This document shows positions 18,261-29,210 of a stretch of 64,000 nt of DNA, one piece after another. The position numbers and the translations under genes are program-made. The notes beneath the pieces were generated by a model that did not search any database, was not told the origin of the DNA, and was given only the letters and a program-made list of their open reading frames with translations. Origin of the DNA: Gammaproteobacteria bacterium (GTDB lineage: Bacteria > Pseudomonadota > Gammaproteobacteria > GCA-001735895); the NCBI GenBank assembly GCA_018669845.1, contig JABHSO010000220.1, forward strand, positions 1-64,000. Reading direction: 5' to 3'. Numbering within the stretch: the stretch's first letter is position 1; every line of letters starts with the position of its first letter.

Positions 18261-18755
18261 CTATTTTTTAAGTTCTTTTAAAATATCTTCTGTAATATTT
18301 ACTTTATCAGCAGCAAAAGCCACGCCTTCAGTAAAGATCAGGTCATAACCATGTTTTTTGCCATAACTATTGATAACAGCTGTGATGGACGTTCTAACTT
18401 TTTGAACTTCCTGCTTACGACGAAGATCAACATCCTCTTTTAGAGACTGTGCATCGAAACGAATTTTACGTTTTTTCATCAAAATTTCTTCTTCGTTTCT
18501 TTTCTTTTGCTCATCACTCATGATGGCACTATCTTTTTTCAGGCTTTCTTCCTGAGTCTGAGCTTCTTTGGCTAAAGTTCTAAGAGCATTCTCACGAGAC
18601 TGAAATTCTTTTTTCATTAGTTCGACTGCTTTAATAGCCTGTGGAGCCTGCTGCAAAATTTGAGCGCTGTTTATATAGGCTGCTTTTAGCTCAGCTTGTG
18701 CATTAAACGAAAGAAGTGCAAATGAGAGTATGAGTATTGATTTGGAAAGTTTCAT
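18261..18755 (-). CDS. OmpH/Skp family periplasmic chaperone
   Basis: A 164-residue exported protein of the OmpH/Skp family, which holds unfolded outer-membrane proteins in the periplasm. The signal peptide is MKLSKSILILSFALLSFNAQA with cleavage after AQA. The mature part starts LKAAYINSAQIL, then a long charged helix (about 45-135: KKEFQSRENALRTLAKEAQTQ, KKRNEEEILMKKRKIR) expected to form the Skp tentacles, and a final strand GYDLIFTEGVAFAADKVNIT. It is not beside bamA and lpxD, the usual skp location, so it may be a paralogue. It follows the DUF4124 gene by 31 bases. Confidence 0.88.
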   Translation of the reverse strand: MKLSKSILILSFALLSFNAQAELKAAYINSAQILQQAPQAIKAVELMKKEFQSRENALRTLAKEAQTQEESLKKDSAIMSDEQKKRNEEEILMKKRKIRFDAQSLKEDVDLRRKQEVQKVRTSITAVINSYGKKHGYDLIFTEGVAFAADKVNITEDILKELKK

Positions 18756-18786
18756 GTTTATCCTGTTTTTTGGTAAATATTTAAGT

Positions 18787-19275
18787 TTAGTTTAACAAAG
18801 CATCTTGCTTTTTTTGACGATCATTTAATAGTTTTTGTATATTTTGTGCATCATTGTAAAGTTTTTCAACCTTTGCCGGTGAATAAGGGCTCCCTATATC
18901 CGATGGCTTTTGTACTTGTGTATTTTGCTGTTTTAACTGCTTGGGTGACTCAGTAATTACTTTAACAGATTGTATCAGATTCGCATTTGGGTCATAACCT
19001 TTTGCAGTAAACTCTATACCTTCAGGTGGGGGCGTTGAACTGAAATGCAACTCCCCTTTTTCATCACGCCATTTATAGATAATATCATTTGAAGTCAATG
19101 CTGAATTGCCCCCCTGATTTTTCACTTTATCAGGCAGACTGGGCAGAGAAATTTTAGGTGCCTTGATATTACTAATACTCATTAATGGTTTTCCATCCTT
19201 CCCTTTCAATACAGTAAAAGGTAGTAAAACAGCTAAGACAAGAGCCGTTATCAAAAGTTTACCAAAAAGATTCAT
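18787..19275 (-). CDS. DUF4124 domain protein
   Basis: A 162-residue membrane-anchored or exported protein. A hydrophobic segment at about 5-24 (LLITALVLAVLLPFTVL) is followed by a linker. The DUF4124 motif is IYKWRDEKGELHFSSTPPPEG at about 66-86. This domain is widespread in gammaproteobacterial envelope proteins; its role is unknown. The C-terminal third is Q/K-rich and probably helical. It is upstream of the Skp-like gene on the same strand, so the two probably share a transcript. Confidence 0.85.
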   Translation of the reverse strand: MNLFGKLLITALVLAVLLPFTVLKGKDGKPLMSISNIKAPKISLPSLPDKVKNQGGNSALTSNDIIYKWRDEKGELHFSSTPPPEGIEFTAKGYDPNANLIQSVKVITESPKQLKQQNTQVQKPSDIGSPYSPAKVEKLYNDAQNIQKLLNDRQKKQDALLN

Positions 19276-19451
19276 AATTTAATTTCCATGTTCATTTTGA
19301 ACAATTATAGCTATTCCTGTCAAAAATATGCAGTTATGTTCCGAATAGTGTCATTGAAAGTAATAACATCCTTGTCACTTTAAAAACGAGATTATAAGGT
19401 CAACTCGCACCTTCAAACTCATAATTTCAGATATTTCCCATAAGATAATAT

Positions 19452-20741
<1,290 letters not shown>

Positions 20742-20745
20742 CTAT

Positions 20746-21126
20746 TTATCTCATTAACAACCGGGCACCAAGATAGCCCATCCAAACACCCAGCAAACTA
20801 CCGAATACACTGATCAGTATATACACCGCTACTTTCAATAATGCACCATTTTGAATGGCTTGCAATGCATCAAGCGCAAAAGTGGAAAAAGTCGTGTAAG
20901 AACCGAGGAACCCCACTAAAAGTGCAAATTTAACTTCTTCTGGTAATTCAATTTTCTCACTTAATACTATAGCCAGAAACCCCATGACAAGAGAGCCACT
21001 AACATTAACCATCAGAGTTCCATATGGAAATTCAGTTCCCACCCACAGGTAAGTTTTAGAGGAAACCCAGTAACGGGAAACTGCTCCTAATGATCCACCT
21101 AAAGCAATTGCAAGGTAAACTGTCAT
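20746..21126 (-). CDS. crcB: Fluoride ion channel CrcB/Fluc
   Basis: A 126-residue membrane protein with four hydrophobic helices that exports fluoride as a dual-topology dimer. Family signatures are present: GGSLGAVSRYWVS near the N-terminus, GTLMVNVSGSLVMGFL with the conserved asparagine, and GFLGSYTTFSTFALD with the phenylalanine box. It is 10 bases upstream of serS. I saw no convincing fluoride riboswitch in the 85 bases before it. Confidence 0.95.
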   Translation of the reverse strand: MTVYLAIALGGSLGAVSRYWVSSKTYLWVGTEFPYGTLMVNVSGSLVMGFLAIVLSEKIELPEEVKFALLVGFLGSYTTFSTFALDALQAIQNGALLKVAVYILISVFGSLLGVWMGYLGARLLMR

Positions 21127-21211
21127 ACCAAAAAATAACTATTTTGTATTCGGTTAAAAAACCGGTATTGTACCGATCAAATAAAAACTTTCACCCATCA
21201 AAGGAAATTGT

Positions 21212-21826
21212 ATGAAAAATCTTCTCATTTTAGGGCTAATTAGCCTGATTTTATCACCTTCACTTGCTCAGGCGATTGATGAGAAAAATGTACGTAAAAA
21301 GCTGCATACAGTGTTTGGACTGTACCTTACGCCCTTCGAAGCTTACAACATGAAACAACAAAAAGGCGATAAAGTACTTCTAGTGGATGTTCGGGCTCGT
21401 ACTGAAATAAAATATGTTGGTGCAACTCCTTTGATCGATGCCAACATTCCTTCTCGTTTTATAAACCCTGAATATAAATGGTCGGATAAATCAGCAACCT
21501 ATCGCACCACTAAAAATGATCATTTCGTTCAGGACTTTGAAAAGTTACTGACACTTAAGAATATGAATAAAGAAACCCCAGTAATTTTGATATGCCAGTC
21601 CGGTAGTCGTGTACCTCGCGCAGCTAAAGCTCTTCATGAAGCAGGCTTTAAGACAGTTTACTCTCAGTATCAGGGTTTTGAAGGTATCAAGGCTAAAACA
21701 GGAATTAACAAAGGCCAACGAGTTGTTAATGGCTGGAAAAATGCAGGCCTACCCTGGAGTTATAAACTCAATAAAAAATCCATGTACTGGAATTTCGACT
21801 CTACTAAAACGCAGGTTACCGATTGA
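21212..21826 (+). CDS. Exported rhodanese-like protein
   Basis: A 204-residue periplasmic protein. The signal peptide is MKNLLILGLISLILSPSLAQA. A rhodanese domain follows, with VLLVDVRARTEIKYVG and the active-site loop VILICQSGSRVPRAAKALHEAG. The loop C-Q-S-G-S-R is a normal-length rhodanese loop. Rhodaneses carry sulfur as a cysteine persulfide; exported ones often have redox or sulfur roles, and the donor is not known here. The protein extends about 50 residues past the domain. Its stop overlaps the TTG start of queG. Confidence 0.9.
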   Translation: MKNLLILGLISLILSPSLAQAIDEKNVRKKLHTVFGLYLTPFEAYNMKQQKGDKVLLVDVRARTEIKYVGATPLIDANIPSRFINPEYKWSDKSATYRTTKNDHFVQDFEKLLTLKNMNKETPVILICQSGSRVPRAAKALHEAGFKTVYSQYQGFEGIKAKTGINKGQRVVNGWKNAGLPWSYKLNKKSMYWNFDSTKTQVTD

Positions 21827-22908
21827 CAGAGCATAAATACAATCAGCAAAGAAAAGAATTACCTGCCGATATAAACCTGCAAATCAAACAAATAGGTTTG
21901 CAGCTTGGTTTTCAGGCAACTGGCATTACCACGACTTCACTGGATCAACATCATGATTATTATGATAAATGGATACAAAAAAACTTTCATGGTGATATGT
22001 CTTACATGGAACGTAATGTCGATAAAAGGTTAAATCCGGCTGAACTTGTACCCAATACTTTGACAGTAATTTGCACTCGCATGAACTATTTAACAGAAAG
22101 TTCTGAGCATTGCACCGAGTTACTGGATCACCCCACTGACGCTTATATTTCAAGGTACGCACTGGGGCGTGATTACCATAAACTGATCCGCAAACGATTA
22201 CAGAAATTTGCAAATCAGATTGCCACCCTGCTGGGTGAATTCGGATACCGGGTATTTACTGATAGCGCCCCTGTTATGGAAAAAGCACTGGCTATTAAAG
22301 CCGGTATCGGCTGGCGCGGAAAACACAGTAATCTACTGGATAGAGAGCATGGCTCCTGGTTCTTTCTGGGTGAAATATATACCGACTTACCGTTACAGAC
22401 TGACAACAAAATTACCGAACACTGTGGTGAATGCACAGCTTGTATCGATAAATGCCCCACTCAGGCAATCGTAAGTCCATATGTCGTCGATGCACGTCGG
22501 TGTATATCCTATTTAACCATTGAGCATCATTCTGCTATACCCGTAGAATTTCGTAAGGCTATAGGTAATCGGATATATGGTTGTGATGACTGCCAATTGT
22601 ATTGCCCATGGAATCGCTTCGAAAAATTCACTGAAGAAGAAGATTTTAATAGCAGACACGGTCTTTCTGATATCGATCTGCTGGAATGTTTTGAATGGAC
22701 CGAAACACAGTTTTTAAGCCGGTTTGAAGGTTCGCCCATTCGACGTATCGGGTATGAGAAATGGAGAAGTAATATTGCCATTGCTCTTGGAAATGCAGCC
22801 GTTAGTCCACATATCATAAAATCACTACAGAATGCACTTTCGGGAGCATCTGACTTATTGACCGAACATATTAACTGGTCAATAAAAGAACAACTCAAAT
22901 CTGCATGA
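21823..22908 (+). CDS. queG: Epoxyqueuosine reductase
   Basis: QueG removes the epoxide of epoxyqueuosine in tRNA, the last step of queuosine synthesis. It uses cobalamin and two 4Fe-4S clusters. The 361-residue length fits. Cluster ligands are in HCGECTACIDKCPTQAI and YGCDDCQLYCPWN. The substrate region has GRDYHK and KAGIGWRGKHSNLL. The start is a TTG at 21823 that overlaps the preceding stop by four bases; no ATG occurs before conserved sequence. Translational coupling to the rhodanese gene is likely. Confidence 0.94.
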   Translation: MTEHKYNQQRKELPADINLQIKQIGLQLGFQATGITTTSLDQHHDYYDKWIQKNFHGDMSYMERNVDKRLNPAELVPNTLTVICTRMNYLTESSEHCTELLDHPTDAYISRYALGRDYHKLIRKRLQKFANQIATLLGEFGYRVFTDSAPVMEKALAIKAGIGWRGKHSNLLDREHGSWFFLGEIYTDLPLQTDNKITEHCGECTACIDKCPTQAIVSPYVVDARRCISYLTIEHHSAIPVEFRKAIGNRIYGCDDCQLYCPWNRFEKFTEEEDFNSRHGLSDIDLLECFEWTETQFLSRFEGSPIRRIGYEKWRSNIAIALGNAAVSPHIIKSLQNALSGASDLLTEHINWSIKEQLKSA

Positions 22909-22915
22909 GACAACT

Positions 22916-23905
22916 ATGAAAATTTGGTCTGATTTTATATCTTCACAGAAAATACAACCTTTACAGAATTCAAATACATTGAGTGCACTCGATGAGACAT
23001 CTTTGTTATATGTGGGTGGTGAAGATGCAACTGACTTCCTTCAAAACCAGTTAAGTAATGATATTAATAAAATCGATGAGAAAAGTGCACAGCTAAGCTC
23101 TTTTTCGAATGCCAAAGGTCGTATGCTTGGTATTTTCCGTGTAATTAAAATTGATGGTGGTTATTTACTGGTATTACCAAAATCAATTTTACCAACCATG
23201 CAACAACAATTGCAGAAATTCATAATCATGTCGAAAGTAATTCTCGCAGATATTACCGACCAATTTGCCCTTTTTACGGTTGTAACAGATCAGCAGGAAT
23301 TATTATCAAATGTTATTTACCCTACTGATATTAATCAGGTATATCAGTCTGAATCATTAATTTCTATCCACTTACCAGGCAGTAATAATCAGTCACGTTT
23401 TTTAATGCTGTCTAATAATGCTGAAGAAGCGATTGACCTTTGGACTCAGCTTTCTCAAAACTTGCAAATAAATGATTCCAGTAGCTGGAAACTTCAGGAT
23501 ATTGAAGCGGGCATTCCTACACTCTATCCAGCAACAGTAGGGGCTTTCGTTTTACAAATGAGCAACCTTCAATTGATAGGCGGAGTCAGTTTTAAGAAAG
23601 GTTGTTACCCTGGACAGGAAGTGGTTGCCAGAATGCAGTACCTGGGTAAATTAAAACGTAGAATGTATCTGGCAGAAGTCAAAACCAGTCAGTGTCCAAA
23701 GCCTGGAGACGAGCTTACCAGTAAACAAAGTGATAAGCCGGATGGAAGTGGAAAAGTCGTGGATGCAATACAAATTTCAGCTAATCTCTGCCTTCTATTA
23801 TTTATCGCCCAGATAGATAAAACTGAGCAAAACCAGTTAGTTTTAGCTGGGCAGCCAGATAAAAACATTACGTTAAAAACTCTGCCCTACTCCATTGTTG
23901 ACTGA
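22916..23905 (+). CDS. ygfZ: Folate-binding Fe-S cluster assembly protein YgfZ
   Basis: A 329-residue YgfZ/GcvT-like protein, needed with tetrahydrofolate for the repair or assembly of some Fe-S enzymes. The diagnostic motif K-G-C-Y-P-G-Q-E is present (KKGCYPGQEVVARMQYLGKLKRR), with C230 the conserved cysteine. The start is seven bases after queG, which itself makes an Fe-S enzyme, so a shared transcript is likely. The N-terminal domain begins with LLYVGGEDATDFLQNQLSND. Confidence 0.93.
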   Translation: MKIWSDFISSQKIQPLQNSNTLSALDETSLLYVGGEDATDFLQNQLSNDINKIDEKSAQLSSFSNAKGRMLGIFRVIKIDGGYLLVLPKSILPTMQQQLQKFIIMSKVILADITDQFALFTVVTDQQELLSNVIYPTDINQVYQSESLISIHLPGSNNQSRFLMLSNNAEEAIDLWTQLSQNLQINDSSSWKLQDIEAGIPTLYPATVGAFVLQMSNLQLIGGVSFKKGCYPGQEVVARMQYLGKLKRRMYLAEVKTSQCPKPGDELTSKQSDKPDGSGKVVDAIQISANLCLLLFIAQIDKTEQNQLVLAGQPDKNITLKTLPYSIVD

Positions 23906-24013
23906 CCGGTTATTATTTTTTAAAAATTCGGCTGTAATTGCTGTTTTAAACTGGTGTTGTTTCAAATGCCATCTATAATCTTGTCACATATTAAATAAAC
24001 TGAGATACGCCTG

Positions 24014-24829
24014 ATGAGTATTACACAAGAGTCCATTTTAGATGACCTTGAAAATGATAGATTGCCATTACCCACCTTACCCGAGGTTGCAATAAAAGTA
24101 AGAGACACCGTCGATGATGACAATGCAACAATTCGAGATATTTCCGATATCATCATTACCGATGCGGCATTATCAGCACGTATTATTCAAGTGGCTAATT
24201 CAGCGCTGTATCGTGGTTTAAGTTCAGCGGAAACGGTACACAATGCCGTAACTAGAATGGGACTGAACACCGTTAGAAACCTCGCAACTTCTCTTGTTAT
24301 GAAACAATTATTTCAGGCCACAAACCCGGTTGTTGATAAATACTTAAGAAAAACCTGGAAGTTAAGTACCGATATCGCCGCGTTGAGTGCCATGTTAGCA
24401 AAAAGTTATACAAACCTGGATTCAGATAGCGCTCTTCTGGCGGGGCTAACTCATTCCATTGGCGTATCCCCTATTCTGGTTAAAGCAGAAAGTGACCCCG
24501 CCTTACTCAATGATCCCGCAAAACTGGATGCTATTATTCTTGGGATTTATCCAGCTGTTGGAGCTGCAATTCTTGAAAACTGGGGATTTCCTGCTGAAAT
24601 GGTTATGGTTCCAGAGCAACATCTGGATACTTCTAGAAACCATGATGGAAACGTCGATTTTACAGACGTAGTTCAAGTAGCATTAATAGAAACAGTTGCA
24701 GGAACAGATCATCCATTAGGCCAGATCAATACTGTTGAAGTTCCAGCCTTCCACCGATTGGGTATGGAAGACATTGAAGAAATTGATATGTCTGGCGGTG
24801 TTGAGGAAGTTAAAGCAGCAATAAGTTGA
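24014..24829 (+). CDS. HDOD-domain protein
   Basis: A 271-residue protein made almost wholly of one HDOD domain. It begins LENDRLPLPTLPEVAIKVRDTVDDDNATIRDISDII, the family's typical opening, then HNAVTRMGLNTVRNLATSLVMKQLF. The HD metal-binding residues are absent, as in the family. HDOD proteins take part in signalling; the partner here may be the diguanylate cyclase that follows 60 bases downstream on the same strand. It is unlike the EAL-HDOD protein at 8265 because it has no other domain. Confidence 0.9.
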   Translation: MSITQESILDDLENDRLPLPTLPEVAIKVRDTVDDDNATIRDISDIIITDAALSARIIQVANSALYRGLSSAETVHNAVTRMGLNTVRNLATSLVMKQLFQATNPVVDKYLRKTWKLSTDIAALSAMLAKSYTNLDSDSALLAGLTHSIGVSPILVKAESDPALLNDPAKLDAIILGIYPAVGAAILENWGFPAEMVMVPEQHLDTSRNHDGNVDFTDVVQVALIETVAGTDHPLGQINTVEVPAFHRLGMEDIEEIDMSGGVEEVKAAIS

Positions 24830-24889
24830 TTTGAGTTTTTAGTCATGTATTTAATCAAATTCTGAGAGTATTTAAAACAGAGAAGACCT

Positions 24890-26353
24890 ATGCAACAAAA
24901 ATCAATAGCTTCTATCATCATGCTAAGTTATATGATTATTGTTGTATTTGTATTACTGGTTCTGGCATGGATGCTAAACCGCAGTATTTCTTTTGATAAT
25001 GCTAACTCTATAAATAACTTTAAGAACCATTTACATGATATCTCTACCATCATGTCAGTTGAGTATGAACATTCTCGCAAACTGTCCAACCAGATAGCCC
25101 GACACCCAAAACTAAAAGCTTTAATAGAGTCTGATGATCCATTTGATATTGAAAACTGGACAATAAATACACGTCAACTTGCACCCGATGTCATCGGTCT
25201 GGCGGTATTCAATACACTCGGGGAAATAAGAGGAGACCCAGGGCATCAGCGAATAGGACAATCCTGCTTAATCGATATAAAGCTACTTGCTGATGAATTA
25301 GCAGTATCATCTCCACCAGTGCATCAGGACGTCTTTCTACCTCATTTTGATATTGTTATTCCTATAGATTTCACTAAAAGAAAAGCTAATTTCCTGCTAG
25401 TCAGTCATTCACTGGATTTATTAAAAGCTCACCTGGTTAAACTTTCTCAACCCCACACATATTACGAACTGGTTAATGCAGCGAATCAAATTGTAGTACG
25501 CATGGGAGAATACCAGAGTGATATTCAGTTCAAACTGCCTGTTGAAGGTACGGACTGGACATTAGTTGGGAGAACCCGTCTTTCAGGTAATTTGTCATTC
25601 CGCTCCGAGATATGGTCAACATTTACCATTTTAGTAATGCTCACTTTATTACTGGTTATTTCTGCCGCAGTTATCATCCGTCGACGTATTCAACAGGATA
25701 TGCAAAGTCTTGAAAGGCATATGAGTAGCCTAAATAATGAAAAGGATAGCCATTATGAAACGATTTATTTTAAAGAAACACAGAAACTTGATCAATTTAT
25801 CAATTTACAAATGGGTCAGATTCAAACTTTAAATAAACAGCTTATCGATGAAGCACGGCATGATTTATTAACTGGCCTATTCAATCGACGAGGGTTAAAT
25901 GATGCTCAGAACAGATGGTTATCATTAGGCCGTAGAGATTTAAACGTAAACATGATGCTGTTTGACCTTGATAACTTTAAGCAGGTGAATGATTCTTTAG
26001 GACATGCCGTTGGTGATATTGTTTTACGTAAATTTGCTGAGATATTGACCAATACGGTTAGAGGATCAGATGAAGTCTTTCGATTAGGAGGCGATGAATT
26101 CCTGGTACTTCAACTGGGCATGACCAAAGAACAGTCAATGCAATGGTTTGAAAAAGTGAAAAGCCTTGTTGCAGCACTATCTCGTGAACAGCTTGAATCC
26201 AGAAACCCTCAAATGAGTTTTGGAATTAGTGCTGGATGCGTTCGATTTTCTTCGGATGATGATAGTTTTGCCGCTGTGTTACATCGAGCCGATGCAGCTC
26301 TTTACAGGGCAAAAGAAAATGGTAAGGATCAGGTGTTTTGTGATGGTTGTTGA
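24890..26353 (+). CDS. Membrane diguanylate cyclase (GGDEF)
   Basis: A 487-residue inner-membrane sensor that should make cyclic di-GMP. The first transmembrane helix is at about 8-29. A periplasmic sensing region of about 200 residues follows. The second helix is at about 237-260. The GGDEF domain covers about 320-487 and has an intact active site, G400-G-D-E-F404, and an inhibitory I-site R391-x-x-D394 five residues before it. The periplasmic ligand is unknown. Paired with the upstream HDOD gene. Confidence 0.93.
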   Translation: MQQKSIASIIMLSYMIIVVFVLLVLAWMLNRSISFDNANSINNFKNHLHDISTIMSVEYEHSRKLSNQIARHPKLKALIESDDPFDIENWTINTRQLAPDVIGLAVFNTLGEIRGDPGHQRIGQSCLIDIKLLADELAVSSPPVHQDVFLPHFDIVIPIDFTKRKANFLLVSHSLDLLKAHLVKLSQPHTYYELVNAANQIVVRMGEYQSDIQFKLPVEGTDWTLVGRTRLSGNLSFRSEIWSTFTILVMLTLLLVISAAVIIRRRIQQDMQSLERHMSSLNNEKDSHYETIYFKETQKLDQFINLQMGQIQTLNKQLIDEARHDLLTGLFNRRGLNDAQNRWLSLGRRDLNVNMMLFDLDNFKQVNDSLGHAVGDIVLRKFAEILTNTVRGSDEVFRLGGDEFLVLQLGMTKEQSMQWFEKVKSLVAALSREQLESRNPQMSFGISAGCVRFSSDDDSFAAVLHRADAALYRAKENGKDQVFCDGC

Positions 26354-26384
26354 TTCAGATTTGATTTAGATCAGCATTCATACT

Positions 26385-26433
26385 GGTGCGCGCGGCGCAC
26401 CCTACTCGTACTGTAGGATGCGCCGCGCGCACC
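26385..26433. repeat. REP-like GC-rich hairpin between the diguanylate cyclase and lysS genes
   Basis: GGTGCGCGCGGCGCACCCTAC (26385-26405) is followed by seven bases and then its inverted copy at 26413-26433, with one mismatch in 21. The high GC content stands out from the AT-rich surroundings. A related palindrome occurs at 53645-53705. Short GC-rich palindromes between convergent genes are typical REP elements and may act as transcription terminators or mRNA stabilisers. Confidence 0.8.
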
Positions 26434-26440
26434 AATTTTG

Positions 26441-26545
26441 TTTCACTCCGGGCGCGACTTACCTGTTTCCACATACTCCCTCTGTTTCACTCCGGGCGCA
26501 ACTTACCTATTTCCACATGCCCCTTCATTTCATTCCGGGCGCATG
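26441..26545. repeat. 44-bp tandem repeat, 2.5 copies, derived from the lysS end
   Basis: TTTCACTCCGGGCGC begins at 26441 and 26485, and TTTCATTCCGGGCGC at 26528. The periods are 44 and 43 bases. Copies share TTACCTGTTTCCACAT-like sequence. The third copy overlaps the last codons and stop of lysS (26530), so the first two look like duplications of the lysS 3' end placed downstream of it. No ORF in this array is credible. Confidence 0.8.
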
Positions 26546-28044
26546 TGGGGAAAAAGTAATACATCGCGGATACTCGGTGAGTCGGTCAGGAACATCACTA
26601 ATCGATCTATGCCTATACCTTCACCTGCCGTTGGTGGTAATCCAAATTCCAGTGCACGAATATAATCGTCATCAAAGTGCATAGCTTCATCATCACCGGC
26701 TTCTTTTTCAGCAACCTGTTTATGAAAGCGTTCAGCCTGGTCTTCAGGGTCATTTAATTCTGAGAAAGCATTTGCCAGCTCGCGTCCAGCCAGGAAAAAC
26801 TCGAAACGATCGGTTACAAAGGGGTTGTCATCATTTTTACGTGCCAGAGGCGATACTTCGGTCGGATATTCCGTTATAAACGTCGGTTGTATTAACAGGT
26901 GCTCTACCGTTTTATCGAATATTTCTATCTGAATTTTCCCAAGTCCCCAGCTATCATCTGCGGCAATTCCTAATTTAACGGCAACAGTTTTTGCGGTTTC
27001 CTTATCATCAAGCATTTCAACAGTAAGGTCAGGATTATAATGTAAAATAGATTCTTTCACTGTCATACGGGTAAAAGGTTTACCCAGATCAAACTCGTCA
27101 CCCTGATAAGATAACTTAGTATTTCCAACGACATCTAAAGCCAGATTCCGAATCATATCTTCAGTTAAGTCCATCAGCTCATGATAATCGGCATATGCCT
27201 GATAAAATTCTATCGTGGTAAATTCAGGATTATGTCGAGTGGATAGCCCTTCATTACGAAAATTTCTATTAATTTCGAATACTTTCTCGATACCACCAAC
27301 AACTAGTCTTTTCAGGTAAAGCTCTGGAGCTATACGTAAAAACAATTCCATATCGAGTGCATTATGATGTGTTTCAAAAGGTTTTGCGGCAGCACCACCC
27401 GGGATGACATGCATCATCGGTGTTTCAACTTCCATAAACCCTTTTTCAGTTAGATAATTACGAATATAGTTTATCGTCTGGCTGCGAATCTGAAATACTC
27501 GTCGAGAGTCGGCATTCATGATTAAATCAAGATAACGCTGACGATATTTTTGTTCTGTATCCGTCAGTCCATGAAATTTTTCAGGTAATGGTCGTAGCGA
27601 TTTAGTCAGCAAATGTAACTTTGACACCTTAAGTGAAAGCTCACCTGTTTTGGTTTTGAATAACTTTCCTTCGGCACCAAAAATATCACCAATATCACTG
27701 TGTTTAAAAGCAGCATAGTCTTCTTCACCAATAGCATTTAAGTGAACATATATCTGAAATTGACCGGTCATATCCTGTAGCTTGGCAAAACTGGCTTTGC
27801 CCATTACACGCTTCAGCATCATTCTTCCAGCAATACAGGCATTTACCGACTTTTCTTCAAGTGATTCCTTAGTTTCATGATCATGTGATTCAATAAGATA
27901 TGACGCCAGACTGTCACGTTTGAAGTGATTCGGATAAGCCTGCCCTTTAGTGCGTAGATCAGCCAGTTTTTCACGTCTTTGTGCAATTAGCTTATTTTCA
28001 TCAACAACATCATTTTGTTGCTGAGAGTCTTTATTGTCTGTCAT
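26530..28044 (-). CDS. lysS: Lysyl-tRNA synthetase, class II
   Basis: LysRS charges tRNA-Lys. The 504-residue protein has the N-terminal OB-fold (about 65-155, including [23 protein letters not shown]) and the class II catalytic core. Motif 2 is [26 protein letters not shown]. Motif 3 is [24 protein letters not shown]. The start is two bases after the prfB stop, the conserved prfB-lysS operon. The final codons lie inside a 44-bp tandem repeat. Confidence 0.97.
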   Translation of the reverse strand: MTDNKDSQQQNDVVDENKLIAQRREKLADLRTKGQAYPNHFKRDSLASYLIESHDHETKESLEEKSVNACIAGRMMLKRVMGKASFAKLQDMTGQFQIYVHLNAIGEEDYAAFKHSDIGDIFGAEGKLFKTKTGELSLKVSKLHLLTKSLRPLPEKFHGLTDTEQKYRQRYLDLIMNADSRRVFQIRSQTINYIRNYLTEKGFMEVETPMMHVIPGGAAAKPFETHHNALDMELFLRIAPELYLKRLVVGGIEKVFEINRNFRNEGLSTRHNPEFTTIEFYQAYADYHELMDLTEDMIRNLALDVVGNTKLSYQGDEFDLGKPFTRMTVKESILHYNPDLTVEMLDDKETAKTVAVKLGIAADDSWGLGKIQIEIFDKTVEHLLIQPTFITEYPTEVSPLARKNDDNPFVTDRFEFFLAGRELANAFSELNDPEDQAERFHKQVAEKEAGDDEAMHFDDDYIRALEFGLPPTAGEGIGIDRLVMFLTDSPSIRDVLLFPHMRPE

Positions 28045-28046
28045 TC

Positions 28047-29145
28047 TTATAACCCGCTTTTTAAGCTAGCTTCTATAAATTGATCAAGAGAACCATCTAA
28101 TACTGCCTGAGTATTTCCGGTCTCCACATTCGTTCGTAAATCTTTTATTCTCGATTGATCTAAAACATATGATCGAATCTGGCTACCCCAGCCTATATCA
28201 GATTTAGTGTCTTCGATATTTTGTGCAGCAGAATTTTTTTGCTGTAACTCAAGCTCATATAATTTAGCTTTCAACATCTTCATTGCGGTAGCTTTATTTT
28301 TATGCTGAGAACGGTCGTTCTGACATTGAACTACAGCGTTTGTTGGTAAGTGAGTGATTCGCACAGCAGATTCAGTTTTATTAACGTGCTGTCCACCTGC
28401 TCCACTGGCCCGGTAAACATCAATTCGTAAGTCAGATGGATCTATTTCGATATCGATATCATCATCCACTTCGGGCGAGATAAACGCAGCAGCAAATGAT
28501 GTATGGCGTCTATTTCCTGAATCAAAAGGAGACTTTCGAACCAGACGATGAACACCTGTTTCGGTTCTTAACCAACCGTAGGCATATTCACCTTCAAATT
28601 TTATGGTAGCACTCTTAATACCAGCAACATCACCGGCAGATGCTTCTATTAATTCTGTTTTAAAACCTTTTTGTTCACCCCAGCGCAGGTACATTCTCAG
28701 AAGCATTTCGGCCCAGTCCTGAGCTTCAGTACCGCCAGATCCCGATTGAATATCCATAAAAGCATTATTGGCATCCATTTCACCTGAGAACATGCGTTTG
28801 AATTCCAGTTCTGAAATTACCTTTTCAGAAGCTTCTAGGTCATCCTGAACGGCTTCTACGGTTGACTCATCCTGTTCCATCTCGGCAAGTTCGAGTAATT
28901 CAGCCGCATCATTAACGGCATTGACCGTGTTATCGAGTCCTTCTACAATTGATTCGAGCCTTGCCCTGTCTTTGCCAAGTTGCTGTGCTTTTTCAGGATC
29001 ATTCCAGACATCAGGACTTTCCAGTTCAAGTCGAATTTCTTCTAGCTGTTCCTTTTTATTGTCATAGTCAAAGATACCCCCTTAACGCATCAATACGCGC
29101 TAACAGATCTTCAATTTTGAGGGTAATAGGATTGGTTTCTAGCAT
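28047..29145 (-). CDS. prfB: Peptide chain release factor 2, with programmed +1 frameshift
   Basis: RF2 ends translation at UGA and UAA. The gene is in two frames: 25 codons from the ATG at 29145 ([19 protein letters not shown]...) to an in-frame TGA at 29068-29070, then 340 codons from GAC at 29069 to 28047. The sum is 365 residues, the length of E. coli RF2. The stop-recognition tripeptide SPF is in [15 protein letters not shown] and the GGQ motif in [12 protein letters not shown]. Reading only the second frame would lose the start and first domain. Confidence 0.97.
29067..29082 (-). promoter_or_regulatory. RF2 autoregulatory frameshift site
   Basis: On the minus strand the sequence reads AGGGGG-TAT-CTT-TGA-C. 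An internal Shine-Dalgarno-like AGGGGG sits three bases before the slippery CTT codon and the UGA stop. When RF2 is scarce the ribosome pauses at UGA and slips +1 to read GAC. The site is the classic prfB feedback element. Confidence 0.95.
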
Positions 29146-29210
29146 TTCACAGCACAGTTTTAAAGGGTGCTGAATTTTACCTGAAGTAAAACGTTTTGTA
29201 TCGTGATTTA

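Noticed and set aside
21127-21211. Fluoride riboswitch near crcB
   Set aside because: The 85 bases upstream of crcB show no clear pseudoknot or conserved core of the crcB motif.
26418-26684. Open frames over the tandem repeat and the end of lysS
   Set aside because: They come from the repeated units and the antisense of lysS; no protein-like features.
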